A stretch of DNA of 64,000 bases from assembly GCA_009693255.1 (NCBI GenBank), contig SHXQ01000003.1, positions 94,472 to 158,471 of the forward strand. The letters are read 5' to 3'. Source of the stretch: Methylotenera sp. GTDB taxonomy: Bacteria > Pseudomonadota > Gammaproteobacteria > Burkholderiales > Methylophilaceae. The position numbers and the translations under genes are program-made. Below, piece after piece: positions 38,850 to 48,348 of the stretch (position 1 is the stretch's first letter; each line of letters begins with the position of its first letter). A model generated the notes under the pieces. That model did no database searches, had not been told where the DNA came from, and saw only the letters and a list, made by a program, of their open reading frames with translations.

Positions 38850-39662
38850 TTATTTTGCTGCCAGAATGCGGGTTTTTTCCATGATGATGGCTGATAATTC
38901 TTCAACTGAACGGCTGGTAGAATCTGCCCAAGTAATGCCCGCATTACGCATCAGGTTTTCTGCGGTGGTTATTTCTTGGCGACAGTTATCGATAGAGGCG
39001 TAAAAGCTACCAAATCGACGTTCATTACGCACGGCATGTAGGCGCTCTGGCTTAATGGTTAAGCCAAAAATTTTATCCAGATGCTTGTGCAGTATTTCGG
39101 GCAGCGTACCTCGTTCAAAATCTTCTGGAATCAATGGGTAATTGGCCGCTTTGACGCCAAACTGCATGGCGAGATAAACGCTAGTTGGGGTTTTGCCACA
39201 ACGCGAGACGCCGACTAAGATGACTTGCGCTTCCTCTAAACCAGAGTTGGTCATGCCGTCATCATGGTTCAGGGTAAAGTTAACGGCATCCATACGATCA
39301 TTGTATTTTGTACCCATGACACTGTGGGCAATACCAGCGCCCGTTAGCGGTTGCTGCTTTAACTCAACACCAAGTGGATCAATAAAGGTGCTAAATAAGT
39401 CTATAAAATAGGCATTAGATTCTTTTAAAATATTGCGTAACGCAATGCTACCGATAGACATGATGACCACCGGTCGAATGCCATTTTCTTCGGCGGCATG
39501 CAAGATAGACGCTTGCACTAACTTGATTTTATCCAGCGTGTCGGTAAATGGCATACGCACTTGGGTAAAGCTTGTGCTAGGAAAATGCTCCAGCAGCTTA
39601 CCCAAAGCACCGGCAGTAATGCCGGTACCATCGGAAATAAAGAATACGGTACGGTTGATCAT
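38850..39662 (-). CDS. ppsR: PEP synthase regulatory kinase/pyrophosphorylase
   Basis: A 270-aa DUF299 protein that inactivates PEP synthase by ADP-dependent phosphorylation and reactivates it by phosphate-dependent dephosphorylation. Motifs are FFISDGTGITAGALGKLL at the N-terminus and the P-loop GVSRCGKTPTS. It lies 27 bp downstream of its target ppsA on the same strand. Confidence 0.96.
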   Translation of the reverse strand: MINRTVFFISDGTGITAGALGKLLEHFPSTSFTQVRMPFTDTLDKIKLVQASILHAAEENGIRPVVIMSIGSIALRNILKESNAYFIDLFSTFIDPLGVELKQQPLTGAGIAHSVMGTKYNDRMDAVNFTLNHDDGMTNSGLEEAQVILVGVSRCGKTPTSVYLAMQFGVKAANYPLIPEDFERGTLPEILHKHLDKIFGLTIKPERLHAVRNERRFGSFYASIDNCRQEITTAENLMRNAGITWADSTSRSVEELSAIIMEKTRILAAK

Positions 39663-39689
39663 AGCTCTGTTACTCGCTTACTGGCCGCT

Positions 39690-42062
39690 CTATTTTTTAG
39701 CCAACCGTTGCCAAGTCGTGACTACCGTATCTGGATTGAGTGACATGGATTGTATACCTTCAGCCACTAACCACTCGGCAAAGTCTGGATGGTCAGATGG
39801 ACCTTGACCACAAATGCCAACATACTTGCCTAAACGGTTGCAGGTTTGTATGGCCATTTTAATCAAGGCTTTTACGGCATCATTACGCTCATCGAAACCA
39901 TCGGCTAAAAGACCTGAGTCTCTATCCATGCCTAATGTCAGTTGCGTGAGGTCGTTTGAGCCGATGGAGAATCCATCAAAGTAGTCTAGAAACTGCTCGG
40001 CCAACAAGGCGTTAGAAGGGATTTCGCACATCATGATGATACGCAGGCCGTTTTCGCCGCGTTTGAGGCCGTTAGCGGCCATGACGTCAATCACCGCTTT
40101 GGCTTCAGCGAGCGTACGCACAAAAGGAATCATCAATTCAACGTTGGTTAAGCCCATTTCATCGCGCACTTTTTTCATGGCAACACATTCCATGGCAAAA
40201 CATTCTTTAAAGTCTTCAGCCATATAGCGGGCAGCACCACGGAAGCCTATCATTGGGTTTTCTTCATCTGGCTCGTAAATTTCACCCCCCACCAGTTTTT
40301 TATACTCATTAGATTTGAAATCAGAGGTGCGGACGATGACTGGTTTTGGATAAAAAGCGGCAGCAATGGTGGCTACCCCTTCAGCAACTTTATCGATGTA
40401 AAACTGTTTCGGGCTGCTATATCCGCGGGTGCGATTTTTAATCGTCGCCTTAACTGCAGTCGGCATCGCGTCCACGTTCAAAATAGCTTTAGGATGTATG
40501 CCCACCATATTGTTGATAACAAATTCTAAGCGCGCTAAACCAACGCCGTCATTTGGCGTTTTGGCAAAGCCAAATGCCATGTCAGGGTTGCCTACGTTCA
40601 TCATGATTTTGCAAGGGGCTTTAGCCAGTGTTGCGGTGGCCTGCGTGTTGACTTCGTACTCTAGTGCGCCATGGTAAACAAAACCAGACTCGCCTTCAGC
40701 ACATGAAACAGTGACAATTTCACCTTCACGTAGAATGTCCGTTGCATTGACTGATCCAACAATGGCTGGAATACCAAGTTCACGCGCAATAATCGCGGCA
40801 TGGCAAGTGCGACCGCCACGGTTGGTGACCAAAGCGCTGGCGCGTTTCATGACTGGCTCCCAGTTTGGATCAGTCATATCTGCGACCAGTACATCACCCG
40901 GTTGTACCAAATGCATGTCTGCTGGGTCTAGCACGATACGTACTGGACCTACACCGACTTTTTGCGTCACCGCACGGCCAACGACCAAGGGGGTAGCTTT
41001 ATGTTTGTTTAGTTTGAAAGTCTCAGTTACATTGTTTAATGATTCTTGTGATTTGACGGTTTCAGGACGTGCTTGCAAGATGTATAGCTTGTTATCGATA
41101 CCGTTTTTCCCCCACTCAATATCCATTGGGCAGCCATAATGCGCTTCAATCGTCATGGCGTAACGCGCTAACTCTAAAATATCATCGTTTGATAATGAAT
41201 AACGATCACTATCAGCGGCATCCACGCCGACCGTATTGGTGCTTTTACCTGCTTGGGTGGCATCTGAAAACACCATTTTAATCAGTTTTGAGCCCATGGT
41301 ACGGCGCACAATGGATGGTTTTCCTAGTGCTAGGGTTGGTTTATGGACATAGAACTCATCTGGATTCACTGCGCCTTGTACGACGGTCTCACCCAGACCG
41401 TAAGAGGAAGTGATAAACACCACATCTTTAAAGCCTGATTCCGTATCGATGGTAAACATCACCCCAGCACAGCCAATGTCGCTACGCACCATTTGTTGTA
41501 TGCCAGCAGATAATGCGACGTCGGCATGCACAAAGCCTTTATGCACACGATATGAAATTGCCCGGTCGTTGTATAAAGAAGCGAATACTTCTTTAATGGC
41601 GTGCAATATGTTGTCTATGCCATGGATGTTTAAGAACGATTCTTGCTGACCAGCAAATGAGGCGTCCGGCAAATCTTCAGCGGTGGCTGATGAGCGCACT
41701 GCGAAGGTCGCACCTTTACCGGATTTAGCGGTCAGAATTTCATAATTTTCAGCAATCGCTTGATCTAGCGCGGCAGGAAAGGGTGCTGCCATAATCCATT
41801 CGCGTACTTTCTTGCCGCAAATAGCCAGCGCTTGCGTGTCGTCTACGTTTAATTTATCTAGCTCAGCGTTAATTTTAACGTCTAAACCATTCACTGCTAA
41901 AAATTCGCGGTAGGCATCGGCGGTTGTTGCAAAGCCGGTAGGTACGCGCACACCTTTCGCCGACAACTGAGAAATCATCTCGCCCAGCGAGGCGTTTTTA
42001 CCGCCAACTGAAGGTACATCTATGTTTCGTAGATTTTCAAATGAAATAATGTGAGCAGACAT
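39690..42062 (-). CDS. ppsA: Phosphoenolpyruvate synthase
   Basis: A 790-aa enzyme converting pyruvate and ATP to PEP, AMP and phosphate. It has the N-terminal ATP-grasp domain ([33 protein letters not shown]). The swivelling domain carries the phosphohistidine in [19 protein letters not shown]. The C-terminal PEP-binding barrel ends around [22 protein letters not shown] at 42062 is preceded by AAGGA 6 nt away, so the in-frame TTG at 42083 is rejected. In a RuMP-cycle methylotroph it supports gluconeogenic flux from pyruvate. Confidence 0.97.
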   Translation of the reverse strand: MSAHIISFENLRNIDVPSVGGKNASLGEMISQLSAKGVRVPTGFATTADAYREFLAVNGLDVKINAELDKLNVDDTQALAICGKKVREWIMAAPFPAALDQAIAENYEILTAKSGKGATFAVRSSATAEDLPDASFAGQQESFLNIHGIDNILHAIKEVFASLYNDRAISYRVHKGFVHADVALSAGIQQMVRSDIGCAGVMFTIDTESGFKDVVFITSSYGLGETVVQGAVNPDEFYVHKPTLALGKPSIVRRTMGSKLIKMVFSDATQAGKSTNTVGVDAADSDRYSLSNDDILELARYAMTIEAHYGCPMDIEWGKNGIDNKLYILQARPETVKSQESLNNVTETFKLNKHKATPLVVGRAVTQKVGVGPVRIVLDPADMHLVQPGDVLVADMTDPNWEPVMKRASALVTNRGGRTCHAAIIARELGIPAIVGSVNATDILREGEIVTVSCAEGESGFVYHGALEYEVNTQATATLAKAPCKIMMNVGNPDMAFGFAKTPNDGVGLARLEFVINNMVGIHPKAILNVDAMPTAVKATIKNRTRGYSSPKQFYIDKVAEGVATIAAAFYPKPVIVRTSDFKSNEYKKLVGGEIYEPDEENPMIGFRGAARYMAEDFKECFAMECVAMKKVRDEMGLTNVELMIPFVRTLAEAKAVIDVMAANGLKRGENGLRIIMMCEIPSNALLAEQFLDYFDGFSIGSNDLTQLTLGMDRDSGLLADGFDERNDAVKALIKMAIQTCNRLGKYVGICGQGPSDHPDFAEWLVAEGIQSMSLNPDTVVTTWQRLAKK

Positions 42063-42291
42063 GGGTATTCCTTGGTGGTTCAAGCAAAGGGTAATTCATT
42101 TTTTGTACTGATGTCATCATTTTGCCTAATTAACTTGCCGCTGTCACCTGAAAATGCAAGCCCGACGCTAAATATTAGCTAACTTCAGCGCTTAGCATAT
42201 GAAAAAACATTGTCGTCAGCTAAAATACCTAGGTCTAATTGAAAGATGAAGAGCAGTTCAATGAATAATAGTTAATGAGAAATTCAAGTTA

Positions 42292-43278
42292 ATGCTAATC
42301 CCTACTAAAGTTATAGTCACCAGCACTGCGCGTTTGCACATGGGCTTTTTTGATTTGCATGGTGGATTGGGACGAAAATTTGGCGGTATAGGCTTGGGTC
42401 TGTCAGCCCCGAGTCAAGTGATTGCTGCTTGCTTGTCTGAAAGTTTACACGTGTCAGGCGAGTCAAGTGCGCGGGCATCTCTTATTGCGCAAGCTATCTT
42501 GGCAAAGTTAAATCTTAAAGGCGCAGTGAAACTAAGTATTGAGCAACATATTCCTGAGCATGCCGGTTTAGGTTCTGGCACGCAGTTGGCCTTAGCTATC
42601 GGCACTGCCATTAACCGGCTATACCAATTAAATTTAAGCACTACACAGATTGCCGGGCTGACAGGGAGAGGCCATAGGTCTGGCATTGGCATTGCCGCTT
42701 TTGATCACGGTGGATTGCTGATAGACGGTGGGCGCAGCTCAAGTCATGCTACAACAACTGGCCATGACAAAAAAGTGCCACCGTTGTTAGCGCGCTATGA
42801 CTTCCCTGAAAATTGGCGTATTTTACTGATACTAGACGCGCATCAAGCTGGCATACATGGTGAAGTTGAGCGAGACGCTTTTAATCAATTGCCAGCATTC
42901 TCGGAAAGTCTGGCGGCGCATTTATGTCGACATGTCTTGATGCAGGCTATGCCAGCAATAGTCGAGCGGGATTTAAGCGCCTTTGGATACGCCATCCAAG
43001 TTTTGCAATCGCACGTGGGCGACTATTTTTTGCCGGCACAAGGCGGCCGTTATGCTAGCCGAGAAGTGACTGCCGTGTTGCAATATTTGCAGGCTAAGGG
43101 CGTGGCTTGTTTTGGGCAAAGCTCGTGGGGGCCTACTGGTTTTGCTGTGTTTGAAAGTGCCGATGAGGCGGAAAAGCATTTGCAAGCATTAAAAGCCACT
43201 TTTACAGAGACTGCGCTCAGTTGGATGATTTGCAGTGGGCGCAATCAAGGCGCTGAGGTCGCGGCAATCTCGCCTTAA
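42292..43278 (+). CDS. mptG: Beta-ribofuranosylaminobenzene 5'-phosphate synthase-like (MptG family)
   Basis: A 328-aa GHMP-kinase-fold protein with the substrate loop EHAGLGSGTQLALAIG and a characteristic STARLHMGFFDLHGGLGRKFGGIG start. MptG condenses 4-aminobenzoate with PRPP to begin the arylamine side of H4MPT synthesis. It opens the C1 island 51 bp before mtdB, and pabB (4-aminobenzoate supply) lies 10 kb downstream in the same island. The ATG at 42292 has only a weak ribosome-binding site. Assignment by family and context is firm. Confidence 0.9.
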   Translation: MLIPTKVIVTSTARLHMGFFDLHGGLGRKFGGIGLGLSAPSQVIAACLSESLHVSGESSARASLIAQAILAKLNLKGAVKLSIEQHIPEHAGLGSGTQLALAIGTAINRLYQLNLSTTQIAGLTGRGHRSGIGIAAFDHGGLLIDGGRSSSHATTTGHDKKVPPLLARYDFPENWRILLILDAHQAGIHGEVERDAFNQLPAFSESLAAHLCRHVLMQAMPAIVERDLSAFGYAIQVLQSHVGDYFLPAQGGRYASREVTAVLQYLQAKGVACFGQSSWGPTGFAVFESADEAEKHLQALKATFTETALSWMICSGRNQGAEVAAISP

Positions 43279-43328
43279 AATGCATGACAACATAGCGCTT
43301 AACGATAGAAATTCATCAGAGAATTGAT

Positions 43329-44231
43329 ATGAAAAAAGAAAGTATTCTGCATTTAATCACCGCGGCTAAAAATGCTAGCCCGTTTGATGTCAACATGGCG
43401 TATGACGCTGGTTACGACAAGATTATGCCTTATACGCAGGTGACCTTGTCTGAAGTGACTGGACTTACACAAGATGCTATTTTTTCGCGCAGCCCTTCAG
43501 GGGTAAAGCGGGAGGCGATATTTATCGGTGGACGCGATATAGACCTTGCGATACAAATGTTAGAAGTGGCTCAACAGGGGATGTTTGAACCATTCGTGTG
43601 CGCTATCTTTGCTGATCCATCTGGGGCATTTACCACGGCGGCGGCGATGCTGGCCAAGATCGAATTTCACCTAAAAAAACAATTTAACGCAGATCTAACG
43701 GGTAAAGCGCTTACGGTGTTTGGTGCGAATGGACCAGTGGGAAGTTGCGCGGCAATTATTGCGGCGCAACAAGGCGCTTTAGTGCAGTTGGTTGCGCGTC
43801 AATCCATCGCAGAGCTTACTCAAAAGGTACGGGCTTGGAATATAAAGTATCAGGTCAATATGCAGGTGCTGGATGGGTCTACTGAAGCCGCTAAGCAGAC
43901 AGTTTTGGCGAATTCTGACATCGTCATTTGCGCTGCAGCAGCAGGCGTGCAGGTTATTAGCCAAGCACATTTAACCTTTGCGAAACAATTAAAAGTACTG
44001 GCAGATGTTAATGTGGTGTCACCTTTAGGCGCAGAAGGGGTGGCGGTTGATAGCGACGGGTTAGCTATTGCAGGCAGTTCGGCGTACGGTATTGGCGCCT
44101 TGGCGATCGGCCAGTTGAAGTACCTGACACAACATCAAATGCTAAAACAAATGTTAGCGGCAGAAAAGCCGCAGCTATTGGAATTTATGGCCGCCTTTAA
44201 GTTTGCGCGTGCCTTGTTGCAAGTTGCTTAA
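43329..44231 (+). CDS. mtdB: NAD(P)-dependent methylene-H4MPT dehydrogenase
   Basis: A 300-aa MtdA/MtdB-family dehydrogenase that oxidises methylene-H4MPT, formed from formaldehyde, to methenyl-H4MPT. The N-terminal catalytic domain has DVNMAYDAGYDKIMPYTQV. The Rossmann motif is TVFGANGPVGSCAAIIAAQQG, and the C-terminus has SSAYGIGALAIGQLKYL. MtdB rather than MtdA is favoured by the H4MPT context and mch next door, although MtdC is a closely related alternative. A good GAGAATTG region precedes the ATG. Confidence 0.9.
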   Translation: MKKESILHLITAAKNASPFDVNMAYDAGYDKIMPYTQVTLSEVTGLTQDAIFSRSPSGVKREAIFIGGRDIDLAIQMLEVAQQGMFEPFVCAIFADPSGAFTTAAAMLAKIEFHLKKQFNADLTGKALTVFGANGPVGSCAAIIAAQQGALVQLVARQSIAELTQKVRAWNIKYQVNMQVLDGSTEAAKQTVLANSDIVICAAAAGVQVISQAHLTFAKQLKVLADVNVVSPLGAEGVAVDSDGLAIAGSSAYGIGALAIGQLKYLTQHQMLKQMLAAEKPQLLEFMAAFKFARALLQVA

Positions 44232-44242
44232 TATCCGCTCGT

Positions 44243-45448
44243 TTGAATAAAAAGTCACTCCTAGTTATTGCGCTTTGTGCCCGGCCTTTTGTGGTAGCGG
44301 CCGTGCGGGCTGGCTATGGGGTGACGGCGATTGATGCGTTTGCCGATCAGCAAACTGTTGCATTAGCCGACAATACTATACTGGTTGATTATGATGCCTA
44401 TGGATTCAATGCTGACGCTCTGTTGCAGGCTGTTAGCCAGTTAGAGGCGAGTCAATATTTAGGCTTTATCTATGGCAGTGGTTTTGAAGCCCAGCCTAGC
44501 TTGCTGAAAAAAATTGCAACGATCATTCCTTTAATCGGCAATACTGCCACTACCGTACAAGCCGTCAAAACAGCAGCTAGTTTTTTTGCTGCTTTAGATT
44601 TATGCGCTATTCCCCATCCAGCAAGTTGTCTCCAGGGACCGCTAAAACCATCAGCGGACTATTTAGATAAGTTTGCGGGTGGTTGTGGTGGTACGCATAT
44701 CAGCCTGGTTGTTGATCAGTCAGCAACGCTGGGCAATAATCATTATTACCAGCAGAAAATGAATGGCCGTTCAATCTCATTGCTATTTGTTGCGTACAGT
44801 CATGGTATTGAGGTCGTCGGTTTTAACGAGCAGTGGCTCAATCCAACAGTAGGCATGCCGTTTCGCTACGGTGGTGCGCTAAGTCGTATTGAGGTGTCGT
44901 CTATCATACAGCAGCAGATGATAGATGCGGCGGAGGCTTTAACCAGGACATTTTCTTTGCGTGGCTGCAATAGCCTAGATGCACTTATACAAGATGATAT
45001 TGCTTATGTATTAGAAATTAACCCAAGATTAAGCGCAACATTTGACTTATATCGTGCTGAAGAATATCAAGCGGTCGAACTTCATTTAATGGAGGTGCAT
45101 ATTCAAGCCAGTCTTGGGGGTGTGTCATGGCAACAGGTGCAGATGAAAAAATCTAAGTCAGTAGTGCAGCAATCTAAAGCCCATGCGGTGATTTATGCGC
45201 TAGAGGATATGCTGATCCCCACTACATTTAGCTGGCCAGATTGGGTGCTTGATAGTCCTTGTTTAGATGAGCAAGCGCAAGCATTTAAACTGTTGGCCGA
45301 TGCGCCTATTTGTAGTGTACAGGCGCAAGCTGATGATGCGGACGTGGCAAAATGCTTGCTGGACAGCAGAGTGGAGGCCATCAAGCAGTTGCTAGGCATG
45401 ACATTTAAATCTAGGGCTTCAAAAGAGGGGGTATATGCAATACGCTGA
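44243..45448 (+). CDS. ATP-grasp ligase of the H4MPT/methylofuran cluster
   Basis: A 401-aa ATP-grasp protein. The N-terminal pre-ATP-grasp part reads KKSLLVIALCARPFVVAAVRAGYG. The nucleotide domain lies in the middle, and the magnesium motif is YVLEINPRLSATFDLY, about residues 255-270. It starts with TTG 11 bp after mtdB and overlaps mch by 14 bp, so translation is coupled to the pathway genes. An ATP-grasp gene next to mch is also known from Methylobacterium (I believe orf5). It probably forms an amide or peptide bond in a C1 cofactor; the substrate is unproven. Confidence 0.85.
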   Translation: MNKKSLLVIALCARPFVVAAVRAGYGVTAIDAFADQQTVALADNTILVDYDAYGFNADALLQAVSQLEASQYLGFIYGSGFEAQPSLLKKIATIIPLIGNTATTVQAVKTAASFFAALDLCAIPHPASCLQGPLKPSADYLDKFAGGCGGTHISLVVDQSATLGNNHYYQQKMNGRSISLLFVAYSHGIEVVGFNEQWLNPTVGMPFRYGGALSRIEVSSIIQQQMIDAAEALTRTFSLRGCNSLDALIQDDIAYVLEINPRLSATFDLYRAEEYQAVELHLMEVHIQASLGGVSWQQVQMKKSKSVVQQSKAHAVIYALEDMLIPTTFSWPDWVLDSPCLDEQAQAFKLLADAPICSVQAQADDADVAKCLLDSRVEAIKQLLGMTFKSRASKEGVYAIR

Positions 45449-46424
45449 CAGGTCGCGAATACATTTAAGTGTTAACCAATTAAGTGCGCCTTTACGCAAC
45501 ACATTGCTGGCACAAGCGGATATTTTACAGCTTGGCATTGTTAAGCATGCATCAGGCTGCACGATTGTTGACGCGGGTATTCAACATGCTGGCAGTGCGG
45601 AAGCTGGACGGATTATTGCTGAAATTTGTATGGGTGGTTTAGGTGAAGTGCATTTGCAAACTGATACGCGCTTTGAGCCGCCCTTCTCAAGCTGGCCCTA
45701 TGCCATTTCAGTTTCATCGCTACAGCCCGTGATTGCTTGTTTAGCCAGTCAATATGCCGGCTGGGCGCTGAGCCATGAAAATTTTTTTTCTTTAGGCTCA
45801 GGACCAGCGCGCGCCTTAGCGCAACGAGAAGATTTGTTTAAAACTCTGGCCTATCAAGACGCCGCGACCAGCACTTGTATCGTGTTAGAAACAGACAAAA
45901 TTCCACCTATGGAAGTGATTGAAAAAATTGTGCGGGATACTAAAATTGCCGCACAGCATTTAACCGTCATTTTAACGCCCACCACCAGCATTGCGGGCGT
46001 GGTGCAAATTGTCGGACGTGTGCTAGAAGTGGCATTGCATAAGGCGCACACTTTACATTTTCCGCTAGAAAATATTATCAGCGGCAGTGGCTTAGCCGTC
46101 TTGCCACCGGTGGCCGCTGATTTTATGACGGCGATGGGCCGCACTAATGATGCTATCTTATTTGGTGGGTCGGTCAATCTTACGGTTAAGGGTGATGATA
46201 TTGCCGCAGCTGCCTTGGCATCAAATTTGCCCAGTAGCGCTTCAAAAGACTACGGGAAAACTTTTTATGAAGTATTTAAAGCAGTGAATATGGATTTTTA
46301 TAAAATTGATCCTTTATTATTTTCTCCAGCTAAAGTGACTATTCTTAATGTCGAAACGGGGCGTGTGTTTGAGGCCGGGCAATTGAATGTGGATTTACTT
46401 AAACAGTCTTTTTTTGATCAATAA
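45435..46424 (+). CDS. mch: Methenyl-H4MPT cyclohydrolase
   Basis: A 329-aa enzyme hydrolysing methenyl-H4MPT to formyl-H4MPT, the step after MtdB in formaldehyde oxidation. Family wording includes GCTIVDAGIQHAGSAEAGRI, SSWPYAISVSSLQPVIACL, FFSLGSGPARALA and the C-terminal SPAKVTILNVETGRVFEAGQ. The start overlaps the preceding ATP-grasp gene by 14 bp. Full length for the family. Confidence 0.96.
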   Translation: MQYADRSRIHLSVNQLSAPLRNTLLAQADILQLGIVKHASGCTIVDAGIQHAGSAEAGRIIAEICMGGLGEVHLQTDTRFEPPFSSWPYAISVSSLQPVIACLASQYAGWALSHENFFSLGSGPARALAQREDLFKTLAYQDAATSTCIVLETDKIPPMEVIEKIVRDTKIAAQHLTVILTPTTSIAGVVQIVGRVLEVALHKAHTLHFPLENIISGSGLAVLPPVAADFMTAMGRTNDAILFGGSVNLTVKGDDIAAAALASNLPSSASKDYGKTFYEVFKAVNMDFYKIDPLLFSPAKVTILNVETGRVFEAGQLNVDLLKQSFFDQ

Positions 46425-46438
46425 CTGGATATCATTGT

Positions 46439-47332
46439 CTGAAAATTCCTATCTTTACTGATGATGTTGGATGGCACGGTGAGCAGTTAAAGCAAGCCTT
46501 CGCTAAGCGTGGTGTCAAGGCCACATTTGTTTCATTGCAAGCCTGTATGATTGATTTGTCTGAGGATAATCCAAAAATTCGGATTCCATATTACGCCAAT
46601 TTGCCACCAGCGGTGTTTGTGCGTGGTGTTTCTGGCGGTACCTTACAGCAAGTGATTACACGCTTGAATGTCTTGCACATGCTGTCTATGCAGGGCGTTA
46701 AAATTTACAACGACGTTAAGGCTATTGAGCGCACTGTAGATAAAGCTATGACCAGTTTTTTGTTGCGTGCGCATGGTGTATCTACACCCGCTACTTGGAT
46801 CACTGAATCAAGGGCGCAGGTCGAAACAATACGTCAAATGGCGCATGAAAAAAATCAGCAATTAGTCATCAAGCCACTCTTTGGGTCGCAAGGCTTAGGG
46901 GTGCGCAAATTGCCAGCCAGTGAAGCTTTGCCTGTGCCTATGCAGCAGTTTGTCGATGGCGTCTATTACTTTCAGCAATTGATCGAAGCACCAATGATTG
47001 CCGGCCAAGTTGCCCCACATGATTACCGCGTTTTTGTGATGAGTGGCAAGGTGGTGGCCGCGATGCGGCGAATGGGCAGTACTTGGTTGAATAACTTGGC
47101 GGCAGGTGGGCGATGTGAAGCCGTAGATGCGAATGAAGTGATGGTTAAATTGGCGCTAGATGCAGCGTCAGCGGTGGATATTGATTATTGTGGGGTGGAT
47201 ATTATTCAAGCCGCAAGTGGTGCGTATTATGTGCTGGAGGTGAACAGCATTCCAGCATGGAAAGGTTTGCAGAGTGTGACGGAATTTAATGTGGCGCAGC
47301 TATTGGTCGATGACTTTTTAGGTAAGCTTTGA
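46439..47332 (+). CDS. RimK-like ATP-grasp ligase with apparent CTG start
   Basis: A 297-aa RimK/LysX-type ATP-grasp protein. It lies 15 bp after mch in the island and is probably the counterpart of the mch-linked orf7 of Methylobacterium (from memory). Coding clearly begins before any ATG, GTG or TTG. From CTG at 46439 it reads KIPIFTDDVGWHGEQLKQAF, the conserved N-terminus of this family, and the first standard start, TTG at 46535, would delete 32 residues. A GGA at 46427-46429 could serve as ribosome-binding site. The magnesium motif is YYVLEVNSIPAWKGLQ. Such ligases add glutamate; both H4MPT side-chain and methylofuran polyglutamate are possible targets. Confidence 0.85.
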   Translation: MKIPIFTDDVGWHGEQLKQAFAKRGVKATFVSLQACMIDLSEDNPKIRIPYYANLPPAVFVRGVSGGTLQQVITRLNVLHMLSMQGVKIYNDVKAIERTVDKAMTSFLLRAHGVSTPATWITESRAQVETIRQMAHEKNQQLVIKPLFGSQGLGVRKLPASEALPVPMQQFVDGVYYFQQLIEAPMIAGQVAPHDYRVFVMSGKVVAAMRRMGSTWLNNLAAGGRCEAVDANEVMVKLALDAASAVDIDYCGVDIIQAASGAYYVLEVNSIPAWKGLQSVTEFNVAQLLVDDFLGKL

Positions 47333-47339
47333 ATTGAAG

Positions 47340-48200
47340 ATGCAAGCTAACCCATACTCCTTAGAACAATTATCTGCCGCTTACAAAAATTCTTGCATGG
47401 CTGAATTGCAGGCGTTAAAACCGGGCAATGTGCACGCATTTGCTGACGGGCACGGCATGACCATCTACGATTTCATCAAAAGCGCAGAGGTGTCGGCAAG
47501 TGTAATCGCTAAGGCAGACATCAGCGTAGGTGAGCGTATATTGGGTGCGATAGCAGCGACACAACATTCTGTTGGGTTAAACACTAATTTGGGGCTAGTT
47601 TTATTGTGCGCACCATTGATTCATGCGGCTTGGCACCGCAGTGCAATGGAGACTTTGCAGCAAAGTTTAAGTAATACATTGCGGCAACTGACCGTTGATG
47701 ATGCGATGCGCGCGGGGCAGGCCATTGTGTTGGCAAACCCCGCTGGTTTAGGCCGTGCAGATGAATATGATGTTAAGCAAACACCTAGCGTTAGCTTACT
47801 AGAAATGATGCGCTCAGCGCAGACTAAAGACCGCATCGCTTGGCAATATGCCCACGATTTCTCAGATATTTTTGACTTTGGTTTAGCGCGCTATGCTGAA
47901 GCCATGGCTAAGTGGCAAAACCAGGCGTGGGCCACCACAGCCTTATATCTTGGTTTTTTGACGCGACAATTAGATAGCCATATTGTGCGTAAGTATGGTG
48001 AGTCATTAGCGATAGCGGTGCGAAATGAGGCGCGGGATATTGAAGTGGAGTATTGGGCTACGAATAACCCAAAGTTGATGCAAAAGAAATTGCTGGCTTG
48101 GGACGTTTCTCTTAAACAGAGAGATATTAATCCTGGCACCAGTGCTGATTTGACGGTCGCGAGCCTGCTCCTTAGCGCGCTGACTGACAGTTCGGTTTAG
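47340..48200 (+). CDS. CitG/MdcB-like (triphosphoribosyl-dephospho-CoA synthase family) protein
   Basis: A 286-aa protein of the CitG/MdcB fold, with LKPGNVHAFADGHGM near residue 30, TNLGLVLLCAPL, DAMRAGQAIVLANPAGLG and a C-terminal DINPGTSADLTVASLLLSAL. True CitG/MdcB enzymes make the phosphoribosyl prosthetic-group precursor of citrate or malonate lyases, but no lyase is present. Relatives of this gene are standard members of H4MPT clusters (I recall orf17), with unknown reaction. A role in a phosphoribosyl step of cofactor synthesis is conceivable. The start could also be TTG at 47334. Confidence 0.82.
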   Translation: MQANPYSLEQLSAAYKNSCMAELQALKPGNVHAFADGHGMTIYDFIKSAEVSASVIAKADISVGERILGAIAATQHSVGLNTNLGLVLLCAPLIHAAWHRSAMETLQQSLSNTLRQLTVDDAMRAGQAIVLANPAGLGRADEYDVKQTPSVSLLEMMRSAQTKDRIAWQYAHDFSDIFDFGLARYAEAMAKWQNQAWATTALYLGFLTRQLDSHIVRKYGESLAIAVRNEARDIEVEYWATNNPKLMQKKLLAWDVSLKQRDINPGTSADLTVASLLLSALTDSSV

Positions 48201-48217
48201 CAGCGGTGGTTAGGATA

Positions 48218-48246
48218 ACGACAGGGCATAATTTTTCAGATATAAT
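48218..48246 (+). promoter_or_regulatory. Sigma-70 promoter of tal
   Basis: ACGACA (48218-48223), a 17-bp spacer and a perfect TATAAT (48241-48246) lie about 100 bp before tal. This suggests that transaldolase is transcribed separately from the upstream cofactor genes. Confidence 0.55.
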
Positions 48247-48348
48247 GATGCCCTAGATTTTGTATAAGACTATTTTTGCTTAATATTTAAGCAAGGCTAT
48301 AGCTAAGAAGCTAAGATAGCTTTTAAGTTAATTTTCAGGAGGCAAGTA

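Noticed and set aside
42063..42083. Longer PpsA starting at TTG 42083
   Set aside because: The ATG at 42062 has AAGGA at proper spacing and gives the usual N-terminus.
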